Positions 18,431 through 26,421 of a stretch of DNA of 64,000 nt are shown here, in pieces. The notes under the pieces are model-generated. The model worked only from the letters and a program-made list of their open reading frames with translations. It was not told where the DNA came from and ran no database searches. The stretch's first letter is position 1; each line of letters opens with the position of its first letter. The DNA comes from Oceanirhabdus sp. W0125-5 (GTDB lineage: Bacteria; Bacillota; Clostridia; Clostridiales; Clostridiaceae), in NCBI RefSeq assembly GCF_027938815.1, contig NZ_CP115913.1:1584001-1648000 (forward strand), read 5' to 3'. Made by a program: the position numbers and the translations under genes.

Positions 18431-19654
18431 ATGATTAAAGTACAAGGACAGTTTAGTGAAGCAAAGGTATTCACTAATAATATAGAAGAAGAGGCTATAA
18501 ATCAATTAAAAAGACTATGTGATTTACCATTTACTAAAGGGTGTAAAGTAAGAATAATGCCAGATACTCACGTGGGAGTAGGATGTGTTATTGGATTTAC
18601 AGCAGATTTAGGTGATAAGGTAATTCCCAATATTGTTGGAGTTGATATTGGGTGCGGTATGCTTACTGTTGAATTAGGAGATACAGAGTTAGATTTAAAA
18701 AAACTTGATGAGATAATTAGAAAGCATATCCCTTCAGGAAAGAGTACACATGAAGGAAGGATTGTAAGATTTGAAAAATTACAGAATTTATACTGCTACA
18801 GAGACTTAAAGGATACAAAGAGACTTGAGAGAAGTATTGGGACATTAGGGGGAGGAAATCACTTCATAGAAGTTGGAAAAGACTCAAAGGGAAAAAATTA
18901 TCTTGTTATACACTCTGGAAGTAGAAATCTTGGTACACAAGTTGCAAAGTATTATCAGGATTTAGCAGTTGACTTATGCAGCGGAAAAGAATCATATTAC
19001 AAAGAGAGAGAGGAATTGATTCAGGAGTATAAGAAGGCTGGAAGAAGAAAAGAATTACAAAAAGTTCTAAAGGAATTAAAGAAAAAGTATGATGAACTTC
19101 AACCTGAATATCCTAAGCAATTATGTTATTTAACCGGGGAATTCAGAGAAAAATATTTGCATGATATGAACATATGTCAAGAGTACGCAGAATTAAATAG
19201 AGAAACAATGGCAGATATAATATTAAAAAAATTACTTGGAAGAGAACTAAAAAGATTCGAATATTTTAATACTACACATAATTACATTAACTTTGAAGAT
19301 AACATAATAAGAAAAGGAAGTATATCTGCATACAAAGGAGAGAAAGTTCTGATTCCAATTAATATGAGAGATGGAAGCTTGATATGTATTGGAAAAGGAA
19401 ATGAAGACTGGAACAACTCTGCTCCTCATGGTGCAGGAAGATTGATGAGCAGGTCAAAGGCAAAAGAAACTGTAAACTTAGAAGAATTCAAAGAGTCTAT
19501 GAAAGGAATATATACAACTTCAGTCAGTATGGCAACCTTAGACGAAGCTCCAATGGTATATAAGCCTATGGAAGAAATAGTGAATAACATACAGGATACA
19601 GTTGATATTGTAGAGGTGATTAAGCCTATATATAATTTTAAAGCAGGATCTTAA
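18431..19654 (+). CDS. rtcB: RNA-splicing ligase RtcB
   Basis: The 407-residue protein is full length for RtcB. It joins 2',3'-cyclic phosphate (or 3'-phosphate) RNA ends to 5'-OH ends using GTP and Mn2+. Key residues are present: Cys75 in GVDIGCGM, the GGGNHFIEV motif, HSGSRNLGT, and the guanylylated His333 in APHGAGR. I chose ATG 18431 because the family starts MIxVxGxF(x)EAKVF and GGAGG lies at 18421-18425; an earlier in-frame ATG at 18419 overlaps the rsr stop. In proteobacteria rsr, Y RNA and rtcB form an operon under RtcR. No RtcR, sigma-54 activator or RtcA is present here. Confidence 0.95.
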   Translation: MIKVQGQFSEAKVFTNNIEEEAINQLKRLCDLPFTKGCKVRIMPDTHVGVGCVIGFTADLGDKVIPNIVGVDIGCGMLTVELGDTELDLKKLDEIIRKHIPSGKSTHEGRIVRFEKLQNLYCYRDLKDTKRLERSIGTLGGGNHFIEVGKDSKGKNYLVIHSGSRNLGTQVAKYYQDLAVDLCSGKESYYKEREELIQEYKKAGRRKELQKVLKELKKKYDELQPEYPKQLCYLTGEFREKYLHDMNICQEYAELNRETMADIILKKLLGRELKRFEYFNTTHNYINFEDNIIRKGSISAYKGEKVLIPINMRDGSLICIGKGNEDWNNSAPHGAGRLMSRSKAKETVNLEEFKESMKGIYTTSVSMATLDEAPMVYKPMEEIVNNIQDTVDIVEVIKPIYNFKAGS

Positions 19655-19657
19655 AGG

Positions 19658-19912
19658 AAATGGATAATGTAGAATGTATAATGTAGAATGATGGATGTTT
19701 CTGCTCTATGAGCAGAAACTACATTTTATTTGTTATGAAACAATAGAGGTTTACTCGTTTCATTTATATGAAACATTGTATTTTTAGTACAATATTTTAT
19801 CTAAAGATAAAATGAGTAAAAATCTCTTGTGCTAAAGAACAATAAAATGTAGCTTCTGACCTTAGTCAGAAGCATCCTTCATTATACATTATCAATTATA
19901 CATTATACATTT
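19658..19912 (+). repeat. Nested-palindrome intergenic repeat, copy A
   Basis: The roughly 40-nt end arms (19658-19697 and 19873-19912) are imperfect inverted repeats built from ATAATG units. Inside lie TTTCTGCTC/GAGCAGAAA, then CTACATTTTATT pairing with AATAAAATGTAG, TTTACTC pairing with GAGTAAA, the hairpin GTTTCAT/ATGAAAC, ATTGTA with TACAAT, the hairpin ATTTTATC/GATAAAAT and finally TTCTGAC/GTCAGAA. The whole piece can fold on itself. It begins 3 nt after the rtcB stop. There is no open reading frame. Confidence 0.85.
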
Positions 19913-19943
19913 GTTTTTGCATTTGTTTTTGCATTTGTTTTCT
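19908..19943 (+). repeat. 12-bp tandem repeat at the end of copy A
   Basis: The unit CATTTGTTTTTG occurs twice exactly and a third time with two changes. It starts on the CATTTG that also ends repeat copies B and F. Confidence 0.75.
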
Positions 19944-20021
19944 TATGTTGGTATATAGATGAAATTTGATAATTCATGGTATATAATGGTAAGGAATAGT
20001 GTATTAGTTAGGGGTGGATTT

Positions 20022-21308
20022 ATGTTCAGTGATTTTATAAAACACTATGATAATATACGCTGCATATTAAGAGATATTTTTCTCTATGGTTGTTTTTCCA
20101 GGGAGGATTTAGAGAATAAGAGTTCAGTTAGCTCTAGAAAAGTAAGTTATGAAATAAGAAGAATACAGCAATATATTGAGAAGGAATTCATAAGAAGTGA
20201 TTGGGAAGGAAGAAACAAACTTTTAAGTCTTAGTTATGATTCTATTAGTAATACACAAAATTTCTTGGTTGGTACCTATCAGAGTAAGAGCTTCACTAAA
20301 ACAGATCTTATATTACACTTTTATCTATTAATGGCTCTAAAAAAAATTAATAAACCTGCTACCTTTTTAGAAATTGAGGATTTTTTAATTCAAGAAGGAT
20401 TAATCTCATATGATAATATTAGTAGTAAGACAGTACAGAGAAAGTTAAATGAATTAACAAACTCTTTGGAGATTTTAAAATATGAGAAAAAAGGTAGGAG
20501 CAAAGCCTATAGTATTAATGATGATATTTTAAAAGAGCTTACTAATGATGAATTGAGAAAATTGATTTTTGTTGTGTCTCTTTATAAGAATATTTTATTT
20601 CCAACAATAAGTGGATATTATTGCGAAGAAACATTAAAGGATTATATGAGTCATGAGAGGGGAATTAATGAGGAGTATGATGATTGTTTTCAGTATAAAA
20701 ATCTACATTTTCATCCTTTGATTGATGAAGAGATTCTTTGGAAATTTATGAAGGCCATAAAAAATAGAAATTTAATTAGCCATAGTACCTCAAAAGCAGG
20801 AAGACGATTAAAATCCAGAGAGGTTATTAAACCTTTTAAGCTTAGGTATGATGTGAATTGCGGAAGATTTTATCTTATAAGTTTTAATGAAAATGGAAGA
20901 TGCATATCTTCTCGTTTAGACAGGGTTGAGGAAGTCACTATTCATAAAGAAAAATATGACCCCACAGAACTTCAAGAAAGATATATTGAGTGCATGAAAC
21001 ATAGTTGGTCAAGTGTTCCTTGTAATAATGTTGATGGTCATGACACATTAATACTCAAGGTAATTATAGATGAGTCTAAAGAGAAATACATATTGGAAAA
21101 GATAAAAAATGAACTAGGGGAATGTACCATAGATAATGTAGCTAATGAAGAGTATTTGATTCAAAAGAAGGTGAATGATTGCAGTGAGATGGTACCTTGG
21201 CTTAGAAGTTTTTCAGGGAACATAAAAGTAATTTCACCTAAATGGTTAGATAAAAGGTTAAAAGATGATTGGAAGGAGATGCTGAACAATTATGGAGTTA
21301 TTTCATGA
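20022..21308 (+). CDS. WYL-type HTH transcriptional regulator, first of a pair
   Basis: The 428-residue protein has HTH-like helices at both ends of an N-terminal region (about residues 15-60 and 90-165, with LEIEDFLI and SSKTVQRKLNELTNSLEIL), a linker, and a WYL-like SH3-fold domain at about 240-310 where SREVIKPFKLRYDVNCGRFYLISF has FYL in place of WYL, then a C-terminal extension. WYL proteins sense nucleic-acid or nucleotide ligands and control transcription. I chose ATG 20022 because of the GGGGTGGA just upstream; the ATG at 19959 has no such site. It overlaps the second WYL gene by 17 nt. Confidence 0.8.
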   Translation: MFSDFIKHYDNIRCILRDIFLYGCFSREDLENKSSVSSRKVSYEIRRIQQYIEKEFIRSDWEGRNKLLSLSYDSISNTQNFLVGTYQSKSFTKTDLILHFYLLMALKKINKPATFLEIEDFLIQEGLISYDNISSKTVQRKLNELTNSLEILKYEKKGRSKAYSINDDILKELTNDELRKLIFVVSLYKNILFPTISGYYCEETLKDYMSHERGINEEYDDCFQYKNLHFHPLIDEEILWKFMKAIKNRNLISHSTSKAGRRLKSREVIKPFKLRYDVNCGRFYLISFNENGRCISSRLDRVEEVTIHKEKYDPTELQERYIECMKHSWSSVPCNNVDGHDTLILKVIIDESKEKYILEKIKNELGECTIDNVANEEYLIQKKVNDCSEMVPWLRSFSGNIKVISPKWLDKRLKDDWKEMLNNYGVIS

Positions 21309-22296
21309 GTGTAAAAACAGGTATTTTCGTTTGATATTCCTTATTTTAAGTTTAGCGAAGGAAGGCCTTAGTAAAGAAGAAGTGATAAAACTTATAGAAG
21401 ATGGAGAATATGATGAGAAGGTCATTGGTAAAGATTTCAAAACCTTTAAAGGGCTACTATTGAACGAGTATAATCAAGATGAAAACTTCAATCTTCTAAT
21501 GGCGAATGATGAGCTTTTTTATCCAGTAATTAATCATGAACCAGATCAAATTCTTCCTGTCAGGTTAACTGTAGTAGAAAAACAGTGGATCAAAAGATTA
21601 ATTGATGAGCCTATGGTGAAGGTACTATTAGGGGAGTCACTTGTTCAAAAATTAGAGCAGTCATTAAGTGATGTAAATTGTATAGGTAATATCAATATGA
21701 TTGAGAGAACTTATACAGCAAATAATGATATAAGTATTGATTACTCAAAGTTTCATGATGACTTTCATACAATCTTAAAAGGTATAGTAGAGAATAAGCC
21801 TATAAGATATAGCAACGTGGATAAATGGGGAAATAGATACGAGAATAAACTATCACTCCCAATAAGAATAGAATACTCTTTAAGAGATGATAGATTTAGA
21901 GTATCAATGTACTCACTAGAAGAAAATAGACCTATTATGGTAAATCTTCATACCATAGAACAGTTAGAACTAGTTCATGATATGAAGCCTAATATTGATA
22001 GAGAAGAAGTTTTTAAGTTACTAAAAGAAAAGAAATATGCAAAAGAACCTATAATATTAGAAGTTACTGATGAGAGAGCAGCTATGGAAAGATGTTTCAT
22101 GTGTTTTTCAGGCTTTGAGAGAAGTTCAAGGACTTTAGGAGAAAACAAATATGAGATTAAACTTAATTACTATACTTTTGAAGAGGATGATGTTATTAGA
22201 AAACTAATAGCTCTTGGTCCATTTGTAAAGGTAATATCTCCACAGAGGGTTATTGATGTGATAGTTAGTAAGATAAAGAAAGCGATGGAAATGTAA
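21292..22296 (+). CDS. WYL-domain regulator, second of a pair
   Basis: The 334-residue protein overlaps the previous gene by 17 nt, which implies coupled translation. Its N-terminal part looks helix-turn-helix-like (GLSKEEVIKLIEDGE), and the middle (about residues 165-230, with IRYSNVDKWGNRYENKLSLP and DDRFRVSMYS) aligns with WYL domains, again with the WYL residues replaced. Paired, overlapping WYL genes recall PafB/PafC, which form a heterodimer that senses DNA damage. Here the neighbours are RNA-repair genes, so a response to broken RNA is an attractive inference without direct proof. Confidence 0.72.
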   Translation: MELFHECKNRYFRLIFLILSLAKEGLSKEEVIKLIEDGEYDEKVIGKDFKTFKGLLLNEYNQDENFNLLMANDELFYPVINHEPDQILPVRLTVVEKQWIKRLIDEPMVKVLLGESLVQKLEQSLSDVNCIGNINMIERTYTANNDISIDYSKFHDDFHTILKGIVENKPIRYSNVDKWGNRYENKLSLPIRIEYSLRDDRFRVSMYSLEENRPIMVNLHTIEQLELVHDMKPNIDREEVFKLLKEKKYAKEPIILEVTDERAAMERCFMCFSGFERSSRTLGENKYEIKLNYYTFEEDDVIRKLIALGPFVKVISPQRVIDVIVSKIKKAMEM

Positions 22297-22301
22297 AGAT
22301 A

Positions 22302-22324
22302 ACCCCTGGGGTATTCCATGGGGT
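22302..22324 (+). terminator. CCCC/GGGG palindrome, copy 1 (weak terminator)
   Basis: ACCCC (22302-22306) pairs with GGGGT (22320-22324); ACCCCTGGGGT is itself nearly palindromic. No T tract follows. It is the most degenerate of four such elements; the others are at 25620, 30241 and 33806. Confidence 0.5.
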
Positions 22325-22345
22325 AGAATTTTGGGGGATGAAAAT

Positions 22346-23215
22346 ATGATAAACATTAAACCAAGAATAGAAAATATAACAGAGTTTATAAAGGTTGAAG
22401 AAATAAAAAATATGAAACCAGAAGATAAGGTGGATTTGCCAGAAGAAATTCTAAATAAGGTTGGGGATATCAAAAATGTATCATATCCTCAGCAGGGTAT
22501 GTGTAGTTTAGTTATGATAATTGAATCAGAGTTAGGAAAGTTTTTATTAAAGATAGCAAAAGGTGAATATAGAGGTAAAGAGCTTTATGCTGAATATCTA
22601 GCTATGAAATCTCTTAAAAATGCTGATGTACCAGTACCGAAAGTATATGACTTTTTTCAGAAAGAAGAGTTTTATTATCTTTTAAGAGAATGCAGCAACG
22701 GAACACCGTTAAATAAATTATTCTTCACAACAGAAGATAAGGAAGAAAGGCTATATATGATAAGAGAGATGGCTAAAGAGTTAACTAAGATTCATAATAT
22801 AAAAATAAATCATTATCCATATGATAAAGTAATCAATGATCAACTTTATTTCGCAGAAACTCATTTTAATAATAAAACTATAGATATTTATGATTTTGAA
22901 GTGGATGGTGAAATGATAGATCCAAAAACAGAATTAGAGTGGTTAAAGGAAAATAAAAGTTTGAATGGACAAGCAACTCTTATTCATGGAGACTATAGAC
23001 CTAAGAATTTCTTATGGTATGATGGAAAAATAACTTCTATCCTTGATTGGGCATTCTGTGATATTGGAGATCCATATTATGATATAGCAATACTATTCTA
23101 TTATTTTAAAGATGAAGATGAGAAGAGGGCGTTTATAGAAGCCTATGGAATTGAAGAGTTAGATCAGGAGAGGTTAGAATATCAAACTAGAATGATACCT
23201 TTTATTAACATTTAA
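22346..23215 (+). CDS. APH/choline-kinase family phosphotransferase
   Basis: The 289-residue protein has the protein-kinase-like fold of aminoglycoside phosphotransferases: VPVPKVYDFFQ, then the catalytic loop LIHGDYRPKNFLW (Brenner motif HGDxxxxN) around residues 208-222 and the metal-binding LDWAFCDIGDP. Substrates in this family range from aminoglycosides and macrolides to choline and small metabolites, so calling it a resistance gene would be premature. The ATG at 22346 is placed 7 nt after GGGGGA; an in-frame TTG at 22331 precedes that site. The protein is a little shorter at the C terminus than typical members. Confidence 0.75.
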   Translation: MINIKPRIENITEFIKVEEIKNMKPEDKVDLPEEILNKVGDIKNVSYPQQGMCSLVMIIESELGKFLLKIAKGEYRGKELYAEYLAMKSLKNADVPVPKVYDFFQKEEFYYLLRECSNGTPLNKLFFTTEDKEERLYMIREMAKELTKIHNIKINHYPYDKVINDQLYFAETHFNNKTIDIYDFEVDGEMIDPKTELEWLKENKSLNGQATLIHGDYRPKNFLWYDGKITSILDWAFCDIGDPYYDIAILFYYFKDEDEKRAFIEAYGIEELDQERLEYQTRMIPFINI

Positions 23216-23233
23216 CGTGGATTGAAGCTAATC

Positions 23234-23262
23234 TTGTATTTGATGTAATATTATGGTACAAT
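23234..23262 (+). promoter_or_regulatory. Promoter of the ABC-F leader
   Basis: TTGTAT (23234-23239) and TACAAT (23257-23262) are 17 nt apart, and TG one base before the -10 makes it an extended -10 promoter. Transcription would start near 23269, about 435 nt before the ABC-F start codon. Confidence 0.65.
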
Positions 23263-23305
23263 CTTATAAGATAATATTTATGAAAACTATGGAGGTATAC
23301 AAGTT

Positions 23306-23326
23306 ATGAGACCATCAAATTACTAA
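23306..23326 (+). CDS. Six-codon leader peptide MRPSNY upstream of ABC-F gene
   Basis: GGAGG at 23291-23295 is followed by ATG at 23306 and a six-codon frame (MRPSNY) ending in TAA. It sits about 40 nt after the predicted transcription start, at the beginning of a structured leader ending in an intrinsic terminator. This is the arrangement used for drug-sensing ribosome-mediated attenuation of many antibiotic-resistance genes, where a stalled ribosome on the leader frees the downstream gene from termination. The peptide itself was not matched to a known leader. Confidence 0.65.
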   Translation: MRPSNY

Positions 23327-23348
23327 ACTTATTAATTTTATTAAAAAA

Positions 23349-23562
23349 GGTTTATAGATAAACCTAAATAAATTAATGATTATTTCACATAGAGTTTTTC
23401 TTTCCTAAAATGGGGAAGAGGTTTATTTGGTATGCTCTTTATGAAATTAGTAATTTGGAAGATAACTTGCAATACTAAAATAGTAATATTTAATAAGATT
23501 TAAGGATTTATGCTGTAATGAAATTGGCATAGGTTTATATTGGTGTATATTTAAATCTTATT
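23349..23562 (+). promoter_or_regulatory. Structured attenuator leader with alternative hairpins
   Basis: Directly after the uORF, GGTTTAT (23349-23355) pairs with ATAAACC (23358-23364). An overlapping CCTAAATAAA can instead pair with TTTATTTGG near 23423. A strong 12-bp helix joins AATAAGATTTAA (23492-23503) and TTAAATCTTATT (23551-23562) just before the terminator. The overlap supports mutually exclusive folds, as expected for an attenuator. Confidence 0.55.
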
Positions 23563-23585
23563 ATAATAATTTTACTTTGAATTTT

Positions 23586-23620
23586 AGGCTGTAAGAAGAG
23601 AATCTTCTTGCAGCCTTTTT
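23586..23620 (+). terminator. Leader terminator (attenuator) before ABC-F gene
   Basis: A 14-bp stem with one G-U pair (23586-23599 with 23603-23616) has a GAA loop and is followed by TTTTT. It lies inside the leader, 84 nt before the start codon, so it should stop most transcripts unless read-through is induced. Confidence 0.85.
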
Positions 23621-23703
23621 ATATTGTAAAGAATAAATATCAAAGAACAATAGGGAAATAATCATTGATAGCATTAGAATACATAAATAGGAGAGTGAAT
23701 AAT

Positions 23704-25614
23704 ATGGTAGAATTATCATTTAATAACATAAAAAAATATCTAGATGCTACATTGGTTTTTCAAAATTTATCATTTAACATCTATGATAACGAGAGAGTTG
23801 GAATAGTAGGTGCAAATGGATGCGGGAAAACCACTGTCTTGAAGATGATATCTGGAATTGAGGAAATGACTAGACATGATGACGGGTGGATGTGCATACC
23901 TAGAGGGAAGAGCATAGGGTATCTTGAACAAGTTCACAAGTATCCTGAAAACTATACTGTTAGAGATATTCTGAATATATCTTTTGAAGAGTTGATAGAA
24001 ATAGAAGGTGAGATGAAATCATTAGAAAATGAAATGGCTTCGTTAACAGGGGAAGAGTTAGAAAGAACTTTGAAAAGATATAGTTATCTGCAGCAGGCTT
24101 ATGAAGCAAAAGGTGGATATGAAAAAGAAGAAAAGATGAGCAGAGTATGTAAGGGATTAAAACTTGAAGAAACCTTCTTGAACAAAGAATTTAAGGTGTT
24201 AAGTGGAGGGGAGAAAACAACGGTAATACTAGGTAAGATACTACTTGAAACTCCTGATATATTACTTCTGGATGAGCCTACAAATCACCTTGATATGGAA
24301 TCGGCAGAATGGCTTGAAAATTATATAAAGAACTATAGAGGGATAGTTATAATTGTATCCCATGATAGATATTTCTTAGATAATACTGTTAGCAAGATAA
24401 TTGAGATTGAGGATATGGAATGTAAGACATATAAGGGGAATTATTCTGATTTCGTAAAACAGAAAGAAGAGGATATGCTTCAGCAATTCCATCAGTTTAA
24501 GGAACAGCAGAAAAAGATAAAATCTATGGAAAAAACAGTGAAAGATTTAAGAGATTGGGCTATTAGAGCTGATAATAATAAGTTCTTTAGGAGAGCAGCA
24601 AGTATACAAATTAAACTTGATAAGATGGAGAGAATAGAGAAACCAAAGTTTGAGAAACAGAACATGAAGATGAATTTCAATTCAACTGAACGATCGGGTA
24701 AAGAGGTTATTGTTGCAAAAGAATTAAGTAAAGGGTTTGAAGATAAGGTTCTTTTTAAGAATTCAGATATGCTTATTCAATATCAGGATAGAGCTGCACT
24801 TATAGGAGCAAATGGAAGTGGTAAAACAACCTTCTTAAAAATATTGTTAGGAGAAGAAGTAGCAGATGGAGGAACGGTGAAGATAGGGGAGAATGTAAAA
24901 GTTGCTTATCTACCACAAAATATTTCTTTTAATAATGAGGAATTAACAGTAGTTGAATGTTTCAGAGAAGATATAAACATACTTGAAGGAAAAGCAAGAG
25001 AATTCTTATCTAAATTTATGTTCTTCGGAGGAGAGGCATATAAGAAAGTTAAGCATTTATCAGGTGGAGAGAGAGTTAGACTTAAATTAAGTAAATTGCT
25101 ATATGAAGATATAAATCTATTGATACTGGATGAGCCTACTAATCATCTTGATATAGAATCTATTGAGACTTTAGAAAATGCTCTAGAAGAATTTAAAGGA
25201 ACTATCTTCTTTATATCACATGATAGATATTTCATAAATAAAATGAGCAATAGAATTATTGAGATTGACAATAATGAATTTGTAAAATATGAAGGGAATT
25301 ATGATTTCTATAAGAAAGAAAAAATTAAGAGTAAGGAAGAAGTAGTAGAACAACCAAAAGTGAAAAAAGAAAAGGTTAAAAGAGAAAAAACAGTAGATGA
25401 GAACAAAAAGCTTCAGAAAGAAGTAACTAAGCTGGAAAATAGAATAGCAGTCTTAGAGGAAGAGATAAGCAAGCTTGATGAAAAGATGAATTCTATAGGA
25501 GATGATTACGTGGAGCTTAATGAACTTCATATTCAAAAGGAAGAGTTGAATAAAGAATTAGAAAAGGCAATTGAAGAATGGACAGAATACGAAAATAAAA
25601 TTGTGAATATGTAG
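23704..25614 (+). CDS. ABC-F ribosome-protection-type ATPase (CplR/Lsa-like)
   Basis: The 636-residue protein has two ABC ATPase domains without membrane helices: GANGCGKTT and LSGGEKTTV with DILLLDEPTNHLD in the first, GANGSGKTT and LSGGERVRLKLSKLL with LLILDEPTNHLD in the second. The catalytic Glu is present in both. The interdomain linker (about residues 240-310) is long and charged with RRAASIQIKLDKME, as in antibiotic-resistance ABC-F proteins that reach the peptidyl-transferase centre, and the C terminus is a coiled coil. I chose ATG 23704 because of the AGGAGAG site; the in-frame TTG at 23665 has none. The attenuator leader favours a drug-inducible resistance factor over a housekeeping EttA-like protein. 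Confidence 0.85.
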   Translation: MVELSFNNIKKYLDATLVFQNLSFNIYDNERVGIVGANGCGKTTVLKMISGIEEMTRHDDGWMCIPRGKSIGYLEQVHKYPENYTVRDILNISFEELIEIEGEMKSLENEMASLTGEELERTLKRYSYLQQAYEAKGGYEKEEKMSRVCKGLKLEETFLNKEFKVLSGGEKTTVILGKILLETPDILLLDEPTNHLDMESAEWLENYIKNYRGIVIIVSHDRYFLDNTVSKIIEIEDMECKTYKGNYSDFVKQKEEDMLQQFHQFKEQQKKIKSMEKTVKDLRDWAIRADNNKFFRRAASIQIKLDKMERIEKPKFEKQNMKMNFNSTERSGKEVIVAKELSKGFEDKVLFKNSDMLIQYQDRAALIGANGSGKTTFLKILLGEEVADGGTVKIGENVKVAYLPQNISFNNEELTVVECFREDINILEGKAREFLSKFMFFGGEAYKKVKHLSGGERVRLKLSKLLYEDINLLILDEPTNHLDIESIETLENALEEFKGTIFFISHDRYFINKMSNRIIEIDNNEFVKYEGNYDFYKKEKIKSKEEVVEQPKVKKEKVKREKTVDENKKLQKEVTKLENRIAVLEEEISKLDEKMNSIGDDYVELNELHIQKEELNKELEKAIEEWTEYENKIVNM

Positions 25615-25619
25615 AACAT

Positions 25620-25647
25620 AACCCCAGGGGTATTTTCCCCTGGGGTT
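25620..25647 (+). terminator. CCCC/GGGG palindrome, copy 2 (terminator after ABC-F gene)
   Basis: A perfect 11-bp stem (25620-25630 with 25637-25647) encloses a TATTTT loop. It lies 5 nt after the stop. The T tract is very short (TTT). Confidence 0.75.
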
Positions 25648-25704
25648 TAGATTAGGGAGGATATGATATAATTATAAAAGATGGAAAAAGGAGGATTAAC
25701 AAAA

Positions 25705-26421
25705 GTGTACAAAATTATGATTATTGAAGATGATAGTATGTTGAGTTCTCTAATAATGAACCATATGAAAAAATATAATTTTGTTGTTAAAGAAATAGAG
25801 GATTTCATGAATGTACAGAAACAGATAGAGACTTTTGAGCCTCATTTAATTCTTTTAGATATTAATTTGCCATATCAAGATGGATATCATATATGTAGAG
25901 AAATTCGTACTAAATCCAGAATACCAGTATTAATGATTTCTGCAAGGGATACAGAGATGGATCAAATATTAGCTATAGAACTTGGAGCTGATGATTATAT
26001 AATAAAACCTTTTAAACTAGAGATACTTATGAGTAAGGTGAAGGCTATATTGAGAAGAGCTTACGGAGAATATTCCTTAATAGAAGAAAAAGTTGAAACA
26101 GAAATACAGGAAAATGGAATACAATTGAATCCAAATAGTTTTACAGCTAATTATAATGGTAAGGCAGTTGAGTTGAGTAAAAATGAATTTAAACTTCTGA
26201 AAAGATTAATTGATAATATTGATAAAGTTGTTGGTAGAGAAGTTTTGTTTAATGAGTTGTGGGATGAGTCAACATTTGTTGAGGAAAATACTCTTAGTGT
26301 AAATATTGCAAGAATAAGAAATAGACTTAAAGAGATTGGAATAATTGATTCAATAAGAGCAAAAAGAGGAGTAGGATATATGTTTGATAGTTCTTCTTTA
26401 GAGGGAGCAAGCAATGAATAA
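25705..26421 (+). CDS. BceR-like OmpR-family response regulator
   Basis: The 238-residue protein has a receiver domain (IIEDDSML; phospho-acceptor Asp in LILLDINLP; Lys in YIIKPFK) and a C-terminal winged-helix DNA-binding domain ending VDSIRAKRGVGYMF-like. I chose the GTG at 25705 because AAGGAGG (25688-25694) lies 10 nt before it; the upstream in-frame ATG at 25681 has that site inside its coding sequence. It overlaps the kinase gene by 8 nt. With the next three genes it forms a complete Bce module, in which the regulator induces the transporter after exposure to a peptide antibiotic. Confidence 0.88.
   Translation: MYKIMIIEDDSMLSSLIMNHMKKYNFVVKEIEDFMNVQKQIETFEPHLILLDINLPYQDGYHICREIRTKSRIPVLMISARDTEMDQILAIELGADDYIIKPFKLEILMSKVKAILRRAYGEYSLIEEKVETEIQENGIQLNPNSFTANYNGKAVELSKNEFKLLKRLIDNIDKVVGREVLFNELWDESTFVEENTLSVNIARIRNRLKEIGIIDSIRAKRGVGYMFDSSSLEGASNE

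Noticed and set aside
19658..19912. Calling the nested-palindrome repeats insertion sequences or CRISPR
   Set aside because: They contain no transposase, no regular short repeat-spacer pattern, and they fold as single units.
22346..23215. Naming the APH-family protein an aminoglycoside-resistance gene
   Set aside because: Only the general kinase fold and catalytic loop are visible; the family has many non-antibiotic substrates.
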